DNA of 64,000 nt from G965227875 sp965227875 (GCA_965227875.1 OZ245783.1:4712001-4776000), one strand, 5' to 3'; positions 52,351-61,600 are shown, numbered from the stretch's first letter. Program-made: numbers and translations. The notes: generated by a model from the letters alone, not told the origin.

Positions 52351-53268
52351 ATGCCGCGGTCCGCAGGGGAACGCTGGGCCGACGTAACCTGCAAGTCGGA
52401 CGACGGACTTGACCTTTATGCGCGCGATTACGCACCGACGGGATCGGACCCGTCTGCCTATCCGGTCCTGTGCCTGCCCGGCCTGACGAGAAACACCCGC
52501 GATTTCCATGAACTCGCTTTGCGCCTGACGGACAGGTGGCGGGTGATATCCTGCGATTTTCGCGGCCGCGGACGTTCCGGATACGACGCCGATCCGTCAA
52601 ACTACAACCCGCTCGTCGAAACCGCGGATACGCTGAAGCTCGTCGAACGGCTTGATCTGCCGCAAGTGCACGTCGTCGGAACGTCACGGGGCGGTATTGT
52701 CTCCATGTTCATGGCCATGGCGCGCCCGGATCTGTTTCTGTCCGCCTGCCTGAACGATGTCGGCCCGAGGCTCGAGCCAACGGGACTCGTGCGCATCGCC
52801 GGTTACGTGACCGGGACGGCAATACCCAAGTCCTGGGACGCGGCGGCAAGATCGCTGAAGTCAGTGCATGGCGAGGCGTTTCCCGGTCTTTCCGACGAAC
52901 AATGGACCCGGTTCGCCCGCTGCGTTTATCGCGACGAAGACGGCAGACCGATCGAGGATTACGACCCCGGCCTGAAAACGGTGTTTTCCTCAAATCCGGA
53001 CGCCGCCCGGGGGATCGTGCCGGAACTCTGGGAACAGTTCGACGCCCTCGCACATATCCCCGTGCTCGTGGTCAGGGGAGAAAACTCCGATCTCCTGTCC
53101 AACGATACCGTTCGGGATATGGTCGCGAGATACCCCACCTGTTCCGCCGTCACCATTGCCGATCGCGGTCACGCCCCGTTTCTCGACGAACCTGACGCAG
53201 TTGCCGCGATCAGGCACCATCTGGAATTGGCTGAAAACACGAACCAGACGTCACGTCCACAGTCGTGA
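52351..53268 (+). CDS. Alpha/beta hydrolase
   Basis: A 305-residue hydrolase with CLPGLTRNTRDFHELAL near residue 42, DFRGRGRSGYD near 71, the nucleophile Ser in VVGTSRGGIVSM near 108 and the His in IADRGHAPFLDEP near 267; an Asp/Glu near 245 (VVRGENSDLL) can complete the triad. Substrate unknown. It starts 8 bp after the slt stop, so it is probably co-transcribed with it. Confidence 0.9.
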   Translation: MPRSAGERWADVTCKSDDGLDLYARDYAPTGSDPSAYPVLCLPGLTRNTRDFHELALRLTDRWRVISCDFRGRGRSGYDADPSNYNPLVETADTLKLVERLDLPQVHVVGTSRGGIVSMFMAMARPDLFLSACLNDVGPRLEPTGLVRIAGYVTGTAIPKSWDAAARSLKSVHGEAFPGLSDEQWTRFARCVYRDEDGRPIEDYDPGLKTVFSSNPDAARGIVPELWEQFDALAHIPVLVVRGENSDLLSNDTVRDMVARYPTCSAVTIADRGHAPFLDEPDAVAAIRHHLELAENTNQTSRPQS

Positions 53269-53277
53269 CGAAGACGG

Positions 53278-53760
53278 TCAGGCGCCGCGGGTTCGGCCCC
53301 GACCACTTGCTTGCTCTATCCATCTTTCCCGTTCAATCCGGCCATGGAGCCCCAGGTATGCATCGAGCCATGCCATGTTTTCCGGCGACCACGCTGCAAC
53401 CTGGTCGAAATGAAAGATGCCGAGCCCGTTCAGGACATTTTCCAGTTTGGCGTTGATGCCGGTGATGGCGCGAAGATCGTCGCGCCGTCCAGAACGTGGC
53501 CCCGGCAGGGCACAAGGCCGGACCGGTTTCGTCGACATCGGTGCCGCCTCGTCGTCGGCGGAACGGGCCAAAGCCGGACGGTTCGCCTGCGCGGAAAGGG
53601 TTTGCGTGTCGACGTGTGCCGGCGTGGTCCGGCCGCCGGCGCTCTCGACACTTTTCCGCACTCCACGCAACCAGAAATGCTTGGCTGCAACACCGACCAG
53701 ACAGCCGACTGCGAATGCGATCAGGATAAGCAAGGCGGTTTCGAAAACGAGATGCGTCAT
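53278..53760 (-). CDS. Membrane-anchored protein with a helix-hairpin-helix-like C-terminal domain
   Basis: A 160-residue protein with one N-terminal membrane helix (ALLILIAFAVGCLVGVAA), a long polar linker, and a C-terminal domain reading LRAITGINAKLENVLNGLGI, FHFDQVAAWSPENMAWLDAY, RIERERWIEQA. That last part resembles the small domain found at the end of some NADH dehydrogenase NuoE proteins and in other membrane proteins of alphaproteobacteria. Function is unknown. It is third in a minus-strand row after the OmpA/BON protein and the 43-residue membrane protein. Confidence 0.8.
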   Translation of the reverse strand: MTHLVFETALLILIAFAVGCLVGVAAKHFWLRGVRKSVESAGGRTTPAHVDTQTLSAQANRPALARSADDEAAPMSTKPVRPCALPGPRSGRRDDLRAITGINAKLENVLNGLGIFHFDQVAAWSPENMAWLDAYLGLHGRIERERWIEQASGRGRTRGA

Positions 53761-53775
53761 GATGGCGGCTGCACC

Positions 53776-53907
53776 TCAATCCCGGCCCCGTTCTGGACGT
53801 CGCACGGCAAACCAGCCGGTCACCAGACCGATGACCGCGGCAACGACCAGGTAGGGCGCGAGTTCCAGAACCAGATAACCGATCCCCTGGAAATCGAAGA
53901 TGTCCAT
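53776..53907 (-). CDS. Very small membrane protein (43 residues)
   Basis: Read directly from the minus strand between the OmpA-type gene and the helix-hairpin-helix gene: ATG at 53907, TGA at 53776. The product begins MDIFDFQGIGYLVLELAPYL and continues VVAAVIGLVTGWFAVRRPER, so one transmembrane helix with a basic C-terminal end and an N-terminal acidic stretch. A purine-rich ribosome site (AAGGGATTGGGAA) precedes it. Spacing of 18 bp to the OmpA stop and 15 bp to the next start indicates one operon. It fills an otherwise unexplained 165-bp gap. Confidence 0.8.
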   Translation of the reverse strand: MDIFDFQGIGYLVLELAPYLVVAAVIGLVTGWFAVRRPERGRD

Positions 53908-53925
53908 TTCCCAATCCCTTCCCGT

Positions 53926-55299
53926 TTACTCGGACACCCGGATTTCGACCCGGTTGTTCCGCTCACGACCATAGGCGGTGTCATTCGCATAGGCGGGCCT
54001 GCGTGCCCCGTAGCCTCGGATGGAGACCCGATCGGTCCCGATTCCGGATGCTGTCAGCTCGCGCGCGACGCTTTCCGCGCGCAAGACGGAAATCCGGACT
54101 TCTTCCGCGACATCGCCATAGTCCGCCGTATGCCCCTCGACGGAGACACGGACATTTCCACACTGCCCGAGCGTAAACGCGATATTGTCGACCAGATACC
54201 TGCTGTTTCGGCTCAATTCCGCCCCGCTCGCGTCAAACCGCATGCGTTCACGGCCCAGCATGGCGTCGAGCGTGGCCTGGCACGCGACGCGTGAAAGCCG
54301 CCTCCCCGGTTCCACCAGCGACAAGTCGGTCTCGACCTCGTACCCGTCCGGCAGATCCTGTCGCAGACCGTCCGTCGCTGCGGCCATGGCAGTCGGCGTG
54401 AGCACCCGCCCCGACAGAATTCCCGTCATCGACCTGCCGGAAATCGCCGCCCGGCCTTCCATCAGGCGCCCCGTCCGGTCGAGAAGCGCTTGCGTCGCCT
54501 GGCGCCAAGTGGCGGGCAAAGATGGCTCGACGGTCAGGAAATCGGTGATCCGGCGGTCGGGAAAGAGGAAACTTGCCCTTTCGAACATGTCGTTACGATC
54601 GGTTTCGGATCCGATCATCCCGCCGAGGACCACGCTCCGCAAGCCCACGGTTGCCGTCCAGTAGGGCTGCCCCCCCGTCCCTGGCGCGAGCCGAATCAGG
54701 AGTTCGGCATCTTCAGGTGCACCGCGGCGCAGACGTTCTTCCGCGAGGCCCGGAGGATCAAGCCGGGAGATGCCGTCCACCACGATTCGGTCATCAACGA
54801 GCAGTACCGACCCGTTTTTCAGTTCAGTGGCCGCCCGGACGGCGAATTCGACCCTATCCTGCCAGTGCCCCGGGGCACCGGTCGCAAGGGTGAGATCGGC
54901 GTCGACCCGGCGTCCCGCCGGATCCGCTGCCTTTTCAATCTGCTCACGCGTCAATCCGCTGTCCACATATCCGGCGATACGCAGCCTTTCGCCGGTGACG
55001 GCGATCGACAGGACAAACGGGCGAACCGTTTTCATCACTTCGGTGCGGTCCACGACCTTGCGGACCCCGGCCAGAGCCTCGAGCCGCCCCTTCACGGTCT
55101 CCAGTTCGGCTCGTCCGGGTGCGATGCCTTCGAGAAACACGTCACGCCCCCTCATGACGATACGTGCCCAGTCATACGCACCGGTCAATCGCGTCGCGGA
55201 TGTCTCAAGCCGGGATTCAATCCGTGGAAGCGCATATCCGTGAACGATCAAACCGAGACAGAACAGCGGAACGAGCCCCCAGATGAAGCGGACGGCCAT
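53926..55299 (-). CDS. BON-domain and OmpA-type envelope protein
   Basis: A 457-residue protein. An N-terminal membrane or signal helix (RFIWGLVPLFCLGLIVHGYA), then a BON-like segment (MRGRDVFLEGIAPG to VRKVVDRTEVMKTV, about 48-93), a second BON-like part, and a C-terminal OmpA domain with the diaminopimelate-contact pattern VSVEGHTADYGD near 390 and RISVLRAESVARELTASGI and YGARRPAYANDTAYGRERNNRV near 430. The combination suggests a protein that spans from the inner membrane to peptidoglycan. It leads a three-gene row with a 43-residue membrane protein and a helix-hairpin-helix protein. Confidence 0.9.
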   Translation of the reverse strand: MAVRFIWGLVPLFCLGLIVHGYALPRIESRLETSATRLTGAYDWARIVMRGRDVFLEGIAPGRAELETVKGRLEALAGVRKVVDRTEVMKTVRPFVLSIAVTGERLRIAGYVDSGLTREQIEKAADPAGRRVDADLTLATGAPGHWQDRVEFAVRAATELKNGSVLLVDDRIVVDGISRLDPPGLAEERLRRGAPEDAELLIRLAPGTGGQPYWTATVGLRSVVLGGMIGSETDRNDMFERASFLFPDRRITDFLTVEPSLPATWRQATQALLDRTGRLMEGRAAISGRSMTGILSGRVLTPTAMAAATDGLRQDLPDGYEVETDLSLVEPGRRLSRVACQATLDAMLGRERMRFDASGAELSRNSRYLVDNIAFTLGQCGNVRVSVEGHTADYGDVAEEVRISVLRAESVARELTASGIGTDRVSIRGYGARRPAYANDTAYGRERNNRVEIRVSE

Positions 55300-56112
55300 G
55301 CGAAATGAAACCTCCCGGAGACATTCAAGGTGACTGGGCTCTCATCATACCCCATCTCCGGCCGGGCAATAAGGCACGAACCGGTATCCTCCACCGGGAG
55401 ACCTGACGCCCGATCCGCAATGCCCGGACCTGCTGACAGTCCCCGGAACCGCACGACACTCCTGTGGCGTCCCCGGTCCGGATCACGGTGTCAAAATTGC
55501 AACAATGATTCTCCGGCGACTCATCGAGACGGGAATCAAATCGTTCGCGTCAACGGGTCTTCGGCGATAATCTGCTCATGAAATCGGCATGTGAGGATTT
55601 TCGCCGTCAATTCGCAATGCGAAACGCACCAGAAGGGAAATCATGTATTCCAGCACCTTGAACGGACCTTTTCGCCGCTGCGAGAATTTTACGCACGTTC
55701 TACCAAGTTATGTATGTGTACTTGTCAGGATCGCTCGCGGCTAAAAACAGAAATACGGATTAAATATATTCTACGTATACGAGACTGAAAATCTCGCTTT
55801 CGAACACTGCACTTCAATATACCCGATTTAACGAACCATTAGCGAATTTCATTAACGAAATGAAGGAGCCTCACCCCTTGCCGCCACACGCCTTCCGACC
55901 GGACCACCCCGCAATGTGTGGCATATGTGACACGCCCTCCGGTTTTCTGTTCCCGACCCCCTCTGTCGCTGTTGACCTTCGCGGTCGAAATCGAGAGTAA
56001 TATGTCCGTACGGTTCACACCGTCTCAGTTACCTCCATTCAGGAATCAGGTTGCTCTGGGGGGAGGTAGTAACCGAAACAGTGCAATTCTTGGATCAACG
56101 GAGAAAAGCATA
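55300..56112. other. Long AT-rich intergenic region ahead of the porin
   Basis: 813 bp without a convincing gene; one weak frame (55591-55788) lacks family traits. The middle (about 55690-55860) is clearly more AT-rich than the surrounding DNA and includes three TTAxCGAA copies at 55828, 55839 and 55852. A small RNA or a long porin 5' leader are possibilities. Confidence 0.6.
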
Positions 56113-57450
56113 ATGAATGCATCTGCCAAATGGTTTCGCCGGGCGCTGCTCGGTGGCGTGGCTCTCGGAGCCATGGCTACCGCCGCACAGGCCGACGAGC
56201 TGTCTGCTCTGAAGGCTCAGCTCGAAGCCCTTCAGTCTCGCGTCAACTCTCTTGAAGCTGCCCCGGTCACCTCTTCTGGTGCACCTGCCGGCGCTAGCTT
56301 CATCTCCTTCAACCGCGGTTCGTTCGCTGACGACTCGATGGTTCCGGTCAATTCCCGTATGGAAAACGACCGTGGCTTCACCGTCGCGATCACGCCGACT
56401 GCCGACCTTCCGGCTCCGGTCATGGAAGTGTCTGTCAGCGGTTACGTGAAGGCTGACTTCATCTACGACACCAGCCAGAACCAGGGTCTCTCGGCTTCTC
56501 CGGGCGCGATTGCCGTCACCGGTGGCGACGACGAGAACTTCCAGGCTCACGCACGTCAGTCCCGCTTCCGCATCCGTTCGCGCAGCGACACGGCTGTCGG
56601 CCAGATCCGTACCCTGATCGAAGGCGACTTCTTCGCAGCGATCAGCTCGGGCGGCTTCCGTCTGCGTCACGCTTGGGGTGAATGGGACGTTACGCCGAAC
56701 ATCACGCTCGGCATTGGTCAGTCCTGGTCGACCCACTACCACTTCGCTGGTGAAATCCCGACCGTCGACTTCTCCGGTCTCCTGGGCACCTCGGGCTTCA
56801 ACGCTTCCCGTACGACCCAGTTCCAGGTCAAGTCGAGCTCTGGTCCGGTCTCCTGGGCAGTCGCTCTTCAGAACCCGCGCTCTGAAATCGCCGGTGGCGA
56901 TGACAACCAGCTTCCGGATCTGGCTGCGAAAGCCAACTTCGACCTCCTCGGCGGTCAGGTCGGCATCTCCGGTATCGTGAAGGAAATCCACATCGATGCA
57001 CAGGGCACCGGTGCTGGTTCCAACGACTCCGAAATCGGTTGGGGCGTGTCGGCTGGTATCGACCTCCCGCTCGGCGACATGATCACCCTGCACGCTACGG
57101 CTGGCTATGGTGACGGTTCGACCGAAATGACCGGTTCGTTCGCTGCTGGTGCTCGTAACGTTGGCGGCAACATCCGCACCAACGAAAACTACGGCTGGGC
57201 AGTCGGCGCCTCGCTCAACCTGAGCGAAGCTTCTTCGATCAACGCTGCATACAGCACGTCGCATGCAAGCTCGAAGAACCTGGCCGCTGCTTCCACGCAG
57301 GACGCCACGAAGGTTCACGTGAACTACATGTGGCAGCCGGTCAGCAAGCTGCGTATGGGTCTCGAAGGCATCTACTCCGAGCGTGAGCTCGTTGGTGGCG
57401 CCGACGACGACAACATCCGCATCCAGTTCGGCACGTGGTTCTTCTTCTAA
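56113..57450 (+). CDS. Outer-membrane porin
   Basis: A 445-residue precursor with a signal peptide (FRRALLGGVALGAMATAAQA) and a coiled-coil start of the mature chain (ELSALKAQLEALQSRVNSLE). The barrel has alternating strands through to the final Phe (GTWFFF), as required for outer-membrane insertion. The start ATG 56113 follows GGAGAAAAG. Codon choice differs sharply from neighbours (GCT, CGT, TCT, GGT, AAC, TCC), as expected for a very highly expressed protein. The leader is long and AT-rich; a strong terminator follows. Confidence 0.93.
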   Translation: MNASAKWFRRALLGGVALGAMATAAQADELSALKAQLEALQSRVNSLEAAPVTSSGAPAGASFISFNRGSFADDSMVPVNSRMENDRGFTVAITPTADLPAPVMEVSVSGYVKADFIYDTSQNQGLSASPGAIAVTGGDDENFQAHARQSRFRIRSRSDTAVGQIRTLIEGDFFAAISSGGFRLRHAWGEWDVTPNITLGIGQSWSTHYHFAGEIPTVDFSGLLGTSGFNASRTTQFQVKSSSGPVSWAVALQNPRSEIAGGDDNQLPDLAAKANFDLLGGQVGISGIVKEIHIDAQGTGAGSNDSEIGWGVSAGIDLPLGDMITLHATAGYGDGSTEMTGSFAAGARNVGGNIRTNENYGWAVGASLNLSEASSINAAYSTSHASSKNLAAASTQDATKVHVNYMWQPVSKLRMGLEGIYSERELVGGADDDNIRIQFGTWFFF

Positions 57451-57464
57451 GAAAAACCTCTGCT

Positions 57465-57525
57465 AAAGCTCCTCGGAGCTTTTGAACAAGAGCCCGGGCA
57501 TGGTATCCATGCCCGGGTTTCTTTT
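57465..57525 (+). terminator. Rho-independent terminator after porin
   Basis: Two hairpins: AAAGCTCC-TC-GGAGCTTT (57465-57482), then an 11-bp stem CCCGGGCATGG-TAT-CCATGCCCGGG (57493-57517) followed by TTTCTTTTTG. The second is a textbook terminator. It also rules out any translation start for the next gene before about 57530. Confidence 0.95.
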
Positions 57526-57614
57526 TGCCCCCTATTCAAGCACGCACATCACCGGTCCCCTCGCACGGACATTCCGCAGTCGAGGAGATCCCGAGGCAAA
57601 TTGACAAGCTTCAC

Positions 57615-59459
57615 ATGCAACAGGCTCCCCACTTGGTATTGAGTACGGCCCGGCAGGCTCTGGAGCGCGGCCGATACAAGGAAGCCCGCGCCGCATACAA
57701 GCAGGCCGCGAAACACTTCAGGTCCGATCCGGACGTCTATTCGGAGTTCGGTGCGGTCGAGGCGGAACTCGGAAACATCGCATCCGCACGGAAACACCTG
57801 AAACGCGCCGCTTCCCTGGCGCCACGGGACCCCTTTTTCCGCTTCAATCTCGGGGAACTCGAACGCAAGGACAAGCGCTACACGGAAGCCGAGGCGCATT
57901 ACCGGTTCGTGCTGCGGGACCATCCAGGCGATGCGGACGCCCATTACGGCCTGGGGTTATGCCTGTCGGCGACAAAACGGCACGACGAGGCCATAGAGGA
58001 ACTCCGGAAGGCCCACCAGCTTTCCCCTCGCGACGCGGAAATTCTCAACGAACTGGGCAACACGATGGTGTCCGCCCGGATGTGCAAGGAAGCCGTCGAG
58101 GTCTTTCATACGGCCCTCGGGATCGACCCTGCCTATCACGAAGCGTGGTTCAATCTCGGCGTGGCGCTCGCCGAACTCGACAGCTACGCCCCGGCCGATC
58201 GTGCGTTCGCGAAGGCTGAGTCCATCCGACCCGTGGACGCCAGGCTCCGCTGGAAATGGGCGCAGACCCAGGTGCGCATCGCCGAATACGAAAAGGCCAT
58301 GGCCAACACCGAGGCCTCGATTGCCGAACATCCCGAAATACCTCACCCCTATTTCGTGCGCGGCATCATCCACGAACATTTCGGACGTTTCGGCGAAGCC
58401 GAGAAGGACTTCCTGAAGGCGCTGGCCATTCGCGAGGATATCCCGGAAGTCCACGAAAAGCTCACGCAAATGAGAAAGTTCGACGCAATGAACGAAACAT
58501 TGCTCGAACGGATCCTCGACGACGCCGATGGCTATGCCCAGTCTTCGCGTGCTTCGGCGGGCTTTGCCCTTTATCATCACTTTCGGAAAGTCGCGGAACA
58601 TGATCGCGCCTTCGACGCCCTCCGCAAGGCGAACTCGATCAAGCACAGCCAGGACACGTTCGACATCGAGGAGCACACGCGTCTCATCGACGATGTCATC
58701 GGGTTCTTTTCGGCCGAATTCTTCGACGAGCATCGAGGCTATGGCCACGAGACCGACAGCCCCATCTTCGTCTTCGGAATGCCACGTTCCGGAACCACAC
58801 TTACCGAACAGATCCTGTCGGCCGTCCCCGGCGTTTACGCCGGCGGAGAGCAGCTTGTGGTCGGCGACTTCATCAAGACCCTGGAGAAGTACCCGGACAG
58901 TCTTGCCGGACAGTCACGCGAATGGATCCGCGACAAGGCCCAGCAGGTTCTCGACGGATTGAGGCAACATGCAGGTGACGCCCCCTACGTGACCGACAAG
59001 ACCCCGGGGAACTATCTGTGTCTCGGCCTGCTCGCCCTGTTGTTCCCGAAGGCGAAATTCGTGCACTGCGTCAGAGACCTGAGAGACGTCGGGTTCTCCT
59101 GTTACGAGCAGCACTTCAACGACGGTCTTACTTTCGTCTACAGTTTCGACGGCATCGCGCATACGGCACATTGCTACCGCAGAATCATGGAACACTGGAA
59201 AAGTGTCGTTCCCATAGAGATTTACGATTCGGTCTACGAAAATCTTGTCGCAAATCCGGTCGAAGAAGGCAAAAAACTGGTGGAATTTTGCGGCTTTGAG
59301 TGGAATGATGCCTATCTGGACACGGCCCGAGTGGAACGTCCCGTCCAAACTGCGAGCGTGTGGCAGGTCCGGCAACCGATCAATACCTCGGCCGTCGCGA
59401 AATGGCGGCTCTACGAAAAGCAACTGGAACCCCTTTTGAGCCAATTGGAAGACCTGTGA
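57615..59459 (+). CDS. TPR repeat protein with C-terminal sulfotransferase domain
   Basis: Roughly residues 10-310 are TPR repeats (ALERGRYKEARAAYKQAA, AHYGLGLCLSATKRHDEAIEEL and more), followed from about residue 380 by a sulfotransferase domain with the PAPS 5'-loop FVFGMPRSGTTLTEQIL near 396 and the 3'-binding CVRDLRDVGFSCYEQHF near 485. The protein likely sulfates a protein or glycan using PAPS; no substrate can be named. Start at ATG 57615 (614 residues), as a TTG at 57525 lies on the terminator; a TTG at 57601 with GAGG four bases upstream is an alternative. The last bases overlap the next gene (GTGA). Confidence 0.88.
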   Translation: MQQAPHLVLSTARQALERGRYKEARAAYKQAAKHFRSDPDVYSEFGAVEAELGNIASARKHLKRAASLAPRDPFFRFNLGELERKDKRYTEAEAHYRFVLRDHPGDADAHYGLGLCLSATKRHDEAIEELRKAHQLSPRDAEILNELGNTMVSARMCKEAVEVFHTALGIDPAYHEAWFNLGVALAELDSYAPADRAFAKAESIRPVDARLRWKWAQTQVRIAEYEKAMANTEASIAEHPEIPHPYFVRGIIHEHFGRFGEAEKDFLKALAIREDIPEVHEKLTQMRKFDAMNETLLERILDDADGYAQSSRASAGFALYHHFRKVAEHDRAFDALRKANSIKHSQDTFDIEEHTRLIDDVIGFFSAEFFDEHRGYGHETDSPIFVFGMPRSGTTLTEQILSAVPGVYAGGEQLVVGDFIKTLEKYPDSLAGQSREWIRDKAQQVLDGLRQHAGDAPYVTDKTPGNYLCLGLLALLFPKAKFVHCVRDLRDVGFSCYEQHFNDGLTFVYSFDGIAHTAHCYRRIMEHWKSVVPIEIYDSVYENLVANPVEEGKKLVEFCGFEWNDAYLDTARVERPVQTASVWQVRQPINTSAVAKWRLYEKQLEPLLSQLEDL

Positions 59460-60304
59460 AACGACCGCTCCTGCTTCTTTCGATCTCGCTTGTCCTGTCC
59501 GGATGCCTCCAGTCGGAATCGGGACCCCGAAGTTTCGATATCAGCACCGTCACGGCGACGCCCGCCAGCGCCGCGCCCGAGGTAACTAAGAAACTGCTCA
59601 CGGATACGAGCAATTCCTACGTCACCATGGTCGTGTACGAAGCGTCGCTGCGTGAACTCCAGGCGTCCGACGACAAGGACCCCGAAGCGGTCACATCCGG
59701 CAGCGGTTTTGTCATCGACAACCAGGGTCACATACTCACCGCCGGCCACGTCGGCGTTTCCAAGGGCTGGTACGTGAACGTGACGGGGCCGAACGGGCGT
59801 GTCTTCAGAGGCAATGTCATGGCCATACGTCCCGAAGCGGACATGGCGCTGATCAAGATCGCGGATCCGTCGGCCAATCTCAAACCGGTCGAGCCTGTGT
59901 CTTCCGCCTGCCTTCCGGTCGGCGAAGACATTTTCTCGCTCGGCAAGCCGCGCCAGAAGACACACACAGCCCGTTTCGGAACCGTCGCATCGATGAGTTT
60001 CGGTCGCCCCGTAAAGTATCGCAGCTTCGGTTATCCCGACGCGATGGTCCTGCGCCTGCAGACGCGCAAGGGAGAATCCGGCGGCCCCGTCTTCGACAAG
60101 ACGGGACATCTCGCCGGCATGGTCGTCAGCACGCTGTCCGACGGCACCGGACGTCATCTGGACCTCGCCCATGCAGTCACGGCGCCGATGCTCGCGGACT
60201 TCATCTGCACGACCGTCAACTGTTCACGTCAATGGCGTGCGCTCCGCGGCAAGTCGACATCGAGTTGTCCCCGCCGAACCGCGTCGGCAAGCACCCAGGG
60301 TTGA
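59456..60304 (+). CDS. Lipoprotein trypsin-like serine protease
   Basis: A 282-residue protein with a lipobox (LVLSGC near residue 17) and a serine-protease fold of the S1C/DegP-type: His in VIDNQGHILTAGHVG near 95, Asp in PEADMALIKI near 128, Ser in KGESGGPVFDKTG near 206. No PDZ domain follows. The start is GTG 59456, overlapping the sulfotransferase stop by 4 bp (GTGA). Tight coupling to a sulfotransferase is unusual and may signify a shared envelope process. Confidence 0.88.
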   Translation: MKRPLLLLSISLVLSGCLQSESGPRSFDISTVTATPASAAPEVTKKLLTDTSNSYVTMVVYEASLRELQASDDKDPEAVTSGSGFVIDNQGHILTAGHVGVSKGWYVNVTGPNGRVFRGNVMAIRPEADMALIKIADPSANLKPVEPVSSACLPVGEDIFSLGKPRQKTHTARFGTVASMSFGRPVKYRSFGYPDAMVLRLQTRKGESGGPVFDKTGHLAGMVVSTLSDGTGRHLDLAHAVTAPMLADFICTTVNCSRQWRALRGKSTSSCPRRTASASTQG

Positions 60305-60373
60305 ACAGGCGGGGAAACCCGCGACGCCCTGCGGCATCTGCAGGTTTCCGATACGCTTTGTCAGTTGGGCCGA

Positions 60374-61351
60374 TCAGGCATCGGGCAGGATGACGCTTGC
60401 ACCTGTCGTCTTGCGTCCTTCCAGTTCCTCGTGTGCCCGCCGCACCTCACTGAGCCCGTACTCCTGGTTGATCTCGATCTTCACCTTGCCGCTCGACACC
60501 ATGTCGAACAGGTCACTGGTCGTGGCCTGCAGATCCTCGTCCGACGCCACATAGGTCATCAGGGTCGGACGGGTGACGTAGAGCGAGCCCTTCTGGTTGA
60601 GAATGCCGAGGTTGAAATTGGTCACGGCACCGGACGCATTGCCGAAATTGACCAGCAGACCGCGCGGGCGAAGACTGTCGAGCGAAGCGTCGAGCATGGC
60701 CTGCCCCACCCCGTCATAAACGACGGGCACGCCCACGCCGTCCGTCAGTTCCCGGACGCGGGCGGCGACATCCTCCTCGCGGTAGAGAATCGTATGGTGA
60801 CAGCCGTGCGCTTTCGCAAGTTCCGCCTTTTCCGGACTTCCGACCGTACCGATAACGGTCGCGCCCAGGGCATTCGCCCACTGACACGCGATCAGGCCAA
60901 CACCACCCGCCGCCGCGTGCAGCAGGATCGTGTCGCCCGGCTGGACCTCGTAAGTCGCCCGCAGCAGGTAGCGCACGGTCATGCCCTTGAGCATCATGGC
61001 CGCCGCTGTCTTGTCGGAAATGGAGTCCGGCAGTTTCGAGACCCGGTTCGCCGGCACGTTGCACACCTGGGCATAGGCCCCGAGCGGTCCGGCCCCGTAG
61101 GCGATGCGGTCGCCCTCCGACAGACCGGTAACCCCTTCACCCGTGGCCTCGACGACGCCGGCGGCCTCCAGGCCGATCCCCGAGGGCAGCGGCAGCGGAT
61201 ACAGGCCTGACCTGTGATAGGTATCGATGAAATTCAGCCCGATCGCCGTTTGCCGGACCCTTATCTGTCCGGGCCCCGGCTCTCCGGGGTCGGTATCGAC
61301 CAGCGTGAGCACCTCGGGACCGCCCGGTTCGTTGAACTGCACTGCTTTCAT
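60374..61351 (-). CDS. Quinone oxidoreductase (zeta-crystallin type)
   Basis: An NADPH-dependent 325-residue protein of the MDR superfamily: MKAVQFNEPGGPEVLTL at the start, GLNFIDTYHRSGLYP near residue 39, and the cofactor loop HAAAGGVGLIACQWA near 145. Reduces quinones or enones. It has no zinc ligands, as expected. Faces the serine-protease lipoprotein gene tail to tail. Confidence 0.92.
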   Translation of the reverse strand: MKAVQFNEPGGPEVLTLVDTDPGEPGPGQIRVRQTAIGLNFIDTYHRSGLYPLPLPSGIGLEAAGVVEATGEGVTGLSEGDRIAYGAGPLGAYAQVCNVPANRVSKLPDSISDKTAAAMMLKGMTVRYLLRATYEVQPGDTILLHAAAGGVGLIACQWANALGATVIGTVGSPEKAELAKAHGCHHTILYREEDVAARVRELTDGVGVPVVYDGVGQAMLDASLDSLRPRGLLVNFGNASGAVTNFNLGILNQKGSLYVTRPTLMTYVASDEDLQATTSDLFDMVSSGKVKIEINQEYGLSEVRRAHEELEGRKTTGASVILPDA

Positions 61352-61414
61352 GACTGTGCCTGTCTCCTTGGATCGAAAGTTGTCGTCGGATGGAGAATAG
61401 GCACAGGGCGCCGA

Positions 61415-61600
61415 TCAGACCAGCCCAAAGAGATCCGCTTCCGGCAGCCCTTCGAACGGGTGGTGCGGCGGAAGAACAGCGCTCCTGCCCTCGAAACGCG
61501 ACTCCAGAGTGGAGATGAGTGAAACGGCCTCGACAATCTCGAAGCTCACGCGTGTCTCCTTCTGTCCCTGTGCGAGGGTCTCGGCTTGATGGCGGGGCAT
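61415..61600 (-). CDS. Small protein of unknown function (61 residues)
   Basis: Begins MPRHQAETLAQGQKETRVSF and ends HHPFEGLPEADLFGLV. No known family and no membrane segment; mixed polar helical first half. Supported by a perfect AGGAGG five bases before the ATG at 61600 and by the divergent CRP-like site upstream. It ends 63 bp before the quinone oxidoreductase start. Real gene likely, function unknown. Confidence 0.65.
   Translation of the reverse strand: MPRHQAETLAQGQKETRVSFEIVEAVSLISTLESRFEGRSAVLPPHHPFEGLPEADLFGLV

Noticed and set aside
55591..55788. 65-residue frame in the porin upstream region
   Set aside because: AT-rich, no ribosome site, no family resemblance, crosses the presumed promoter region.
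60309..60322. GCGGG-GAAA-CCCGC hairpin between convergent protease and quinone oxidoreductase genes
   Set aside because: Stable tetraloop but short stem and no T-run on either strand; too weak for a terminator call.
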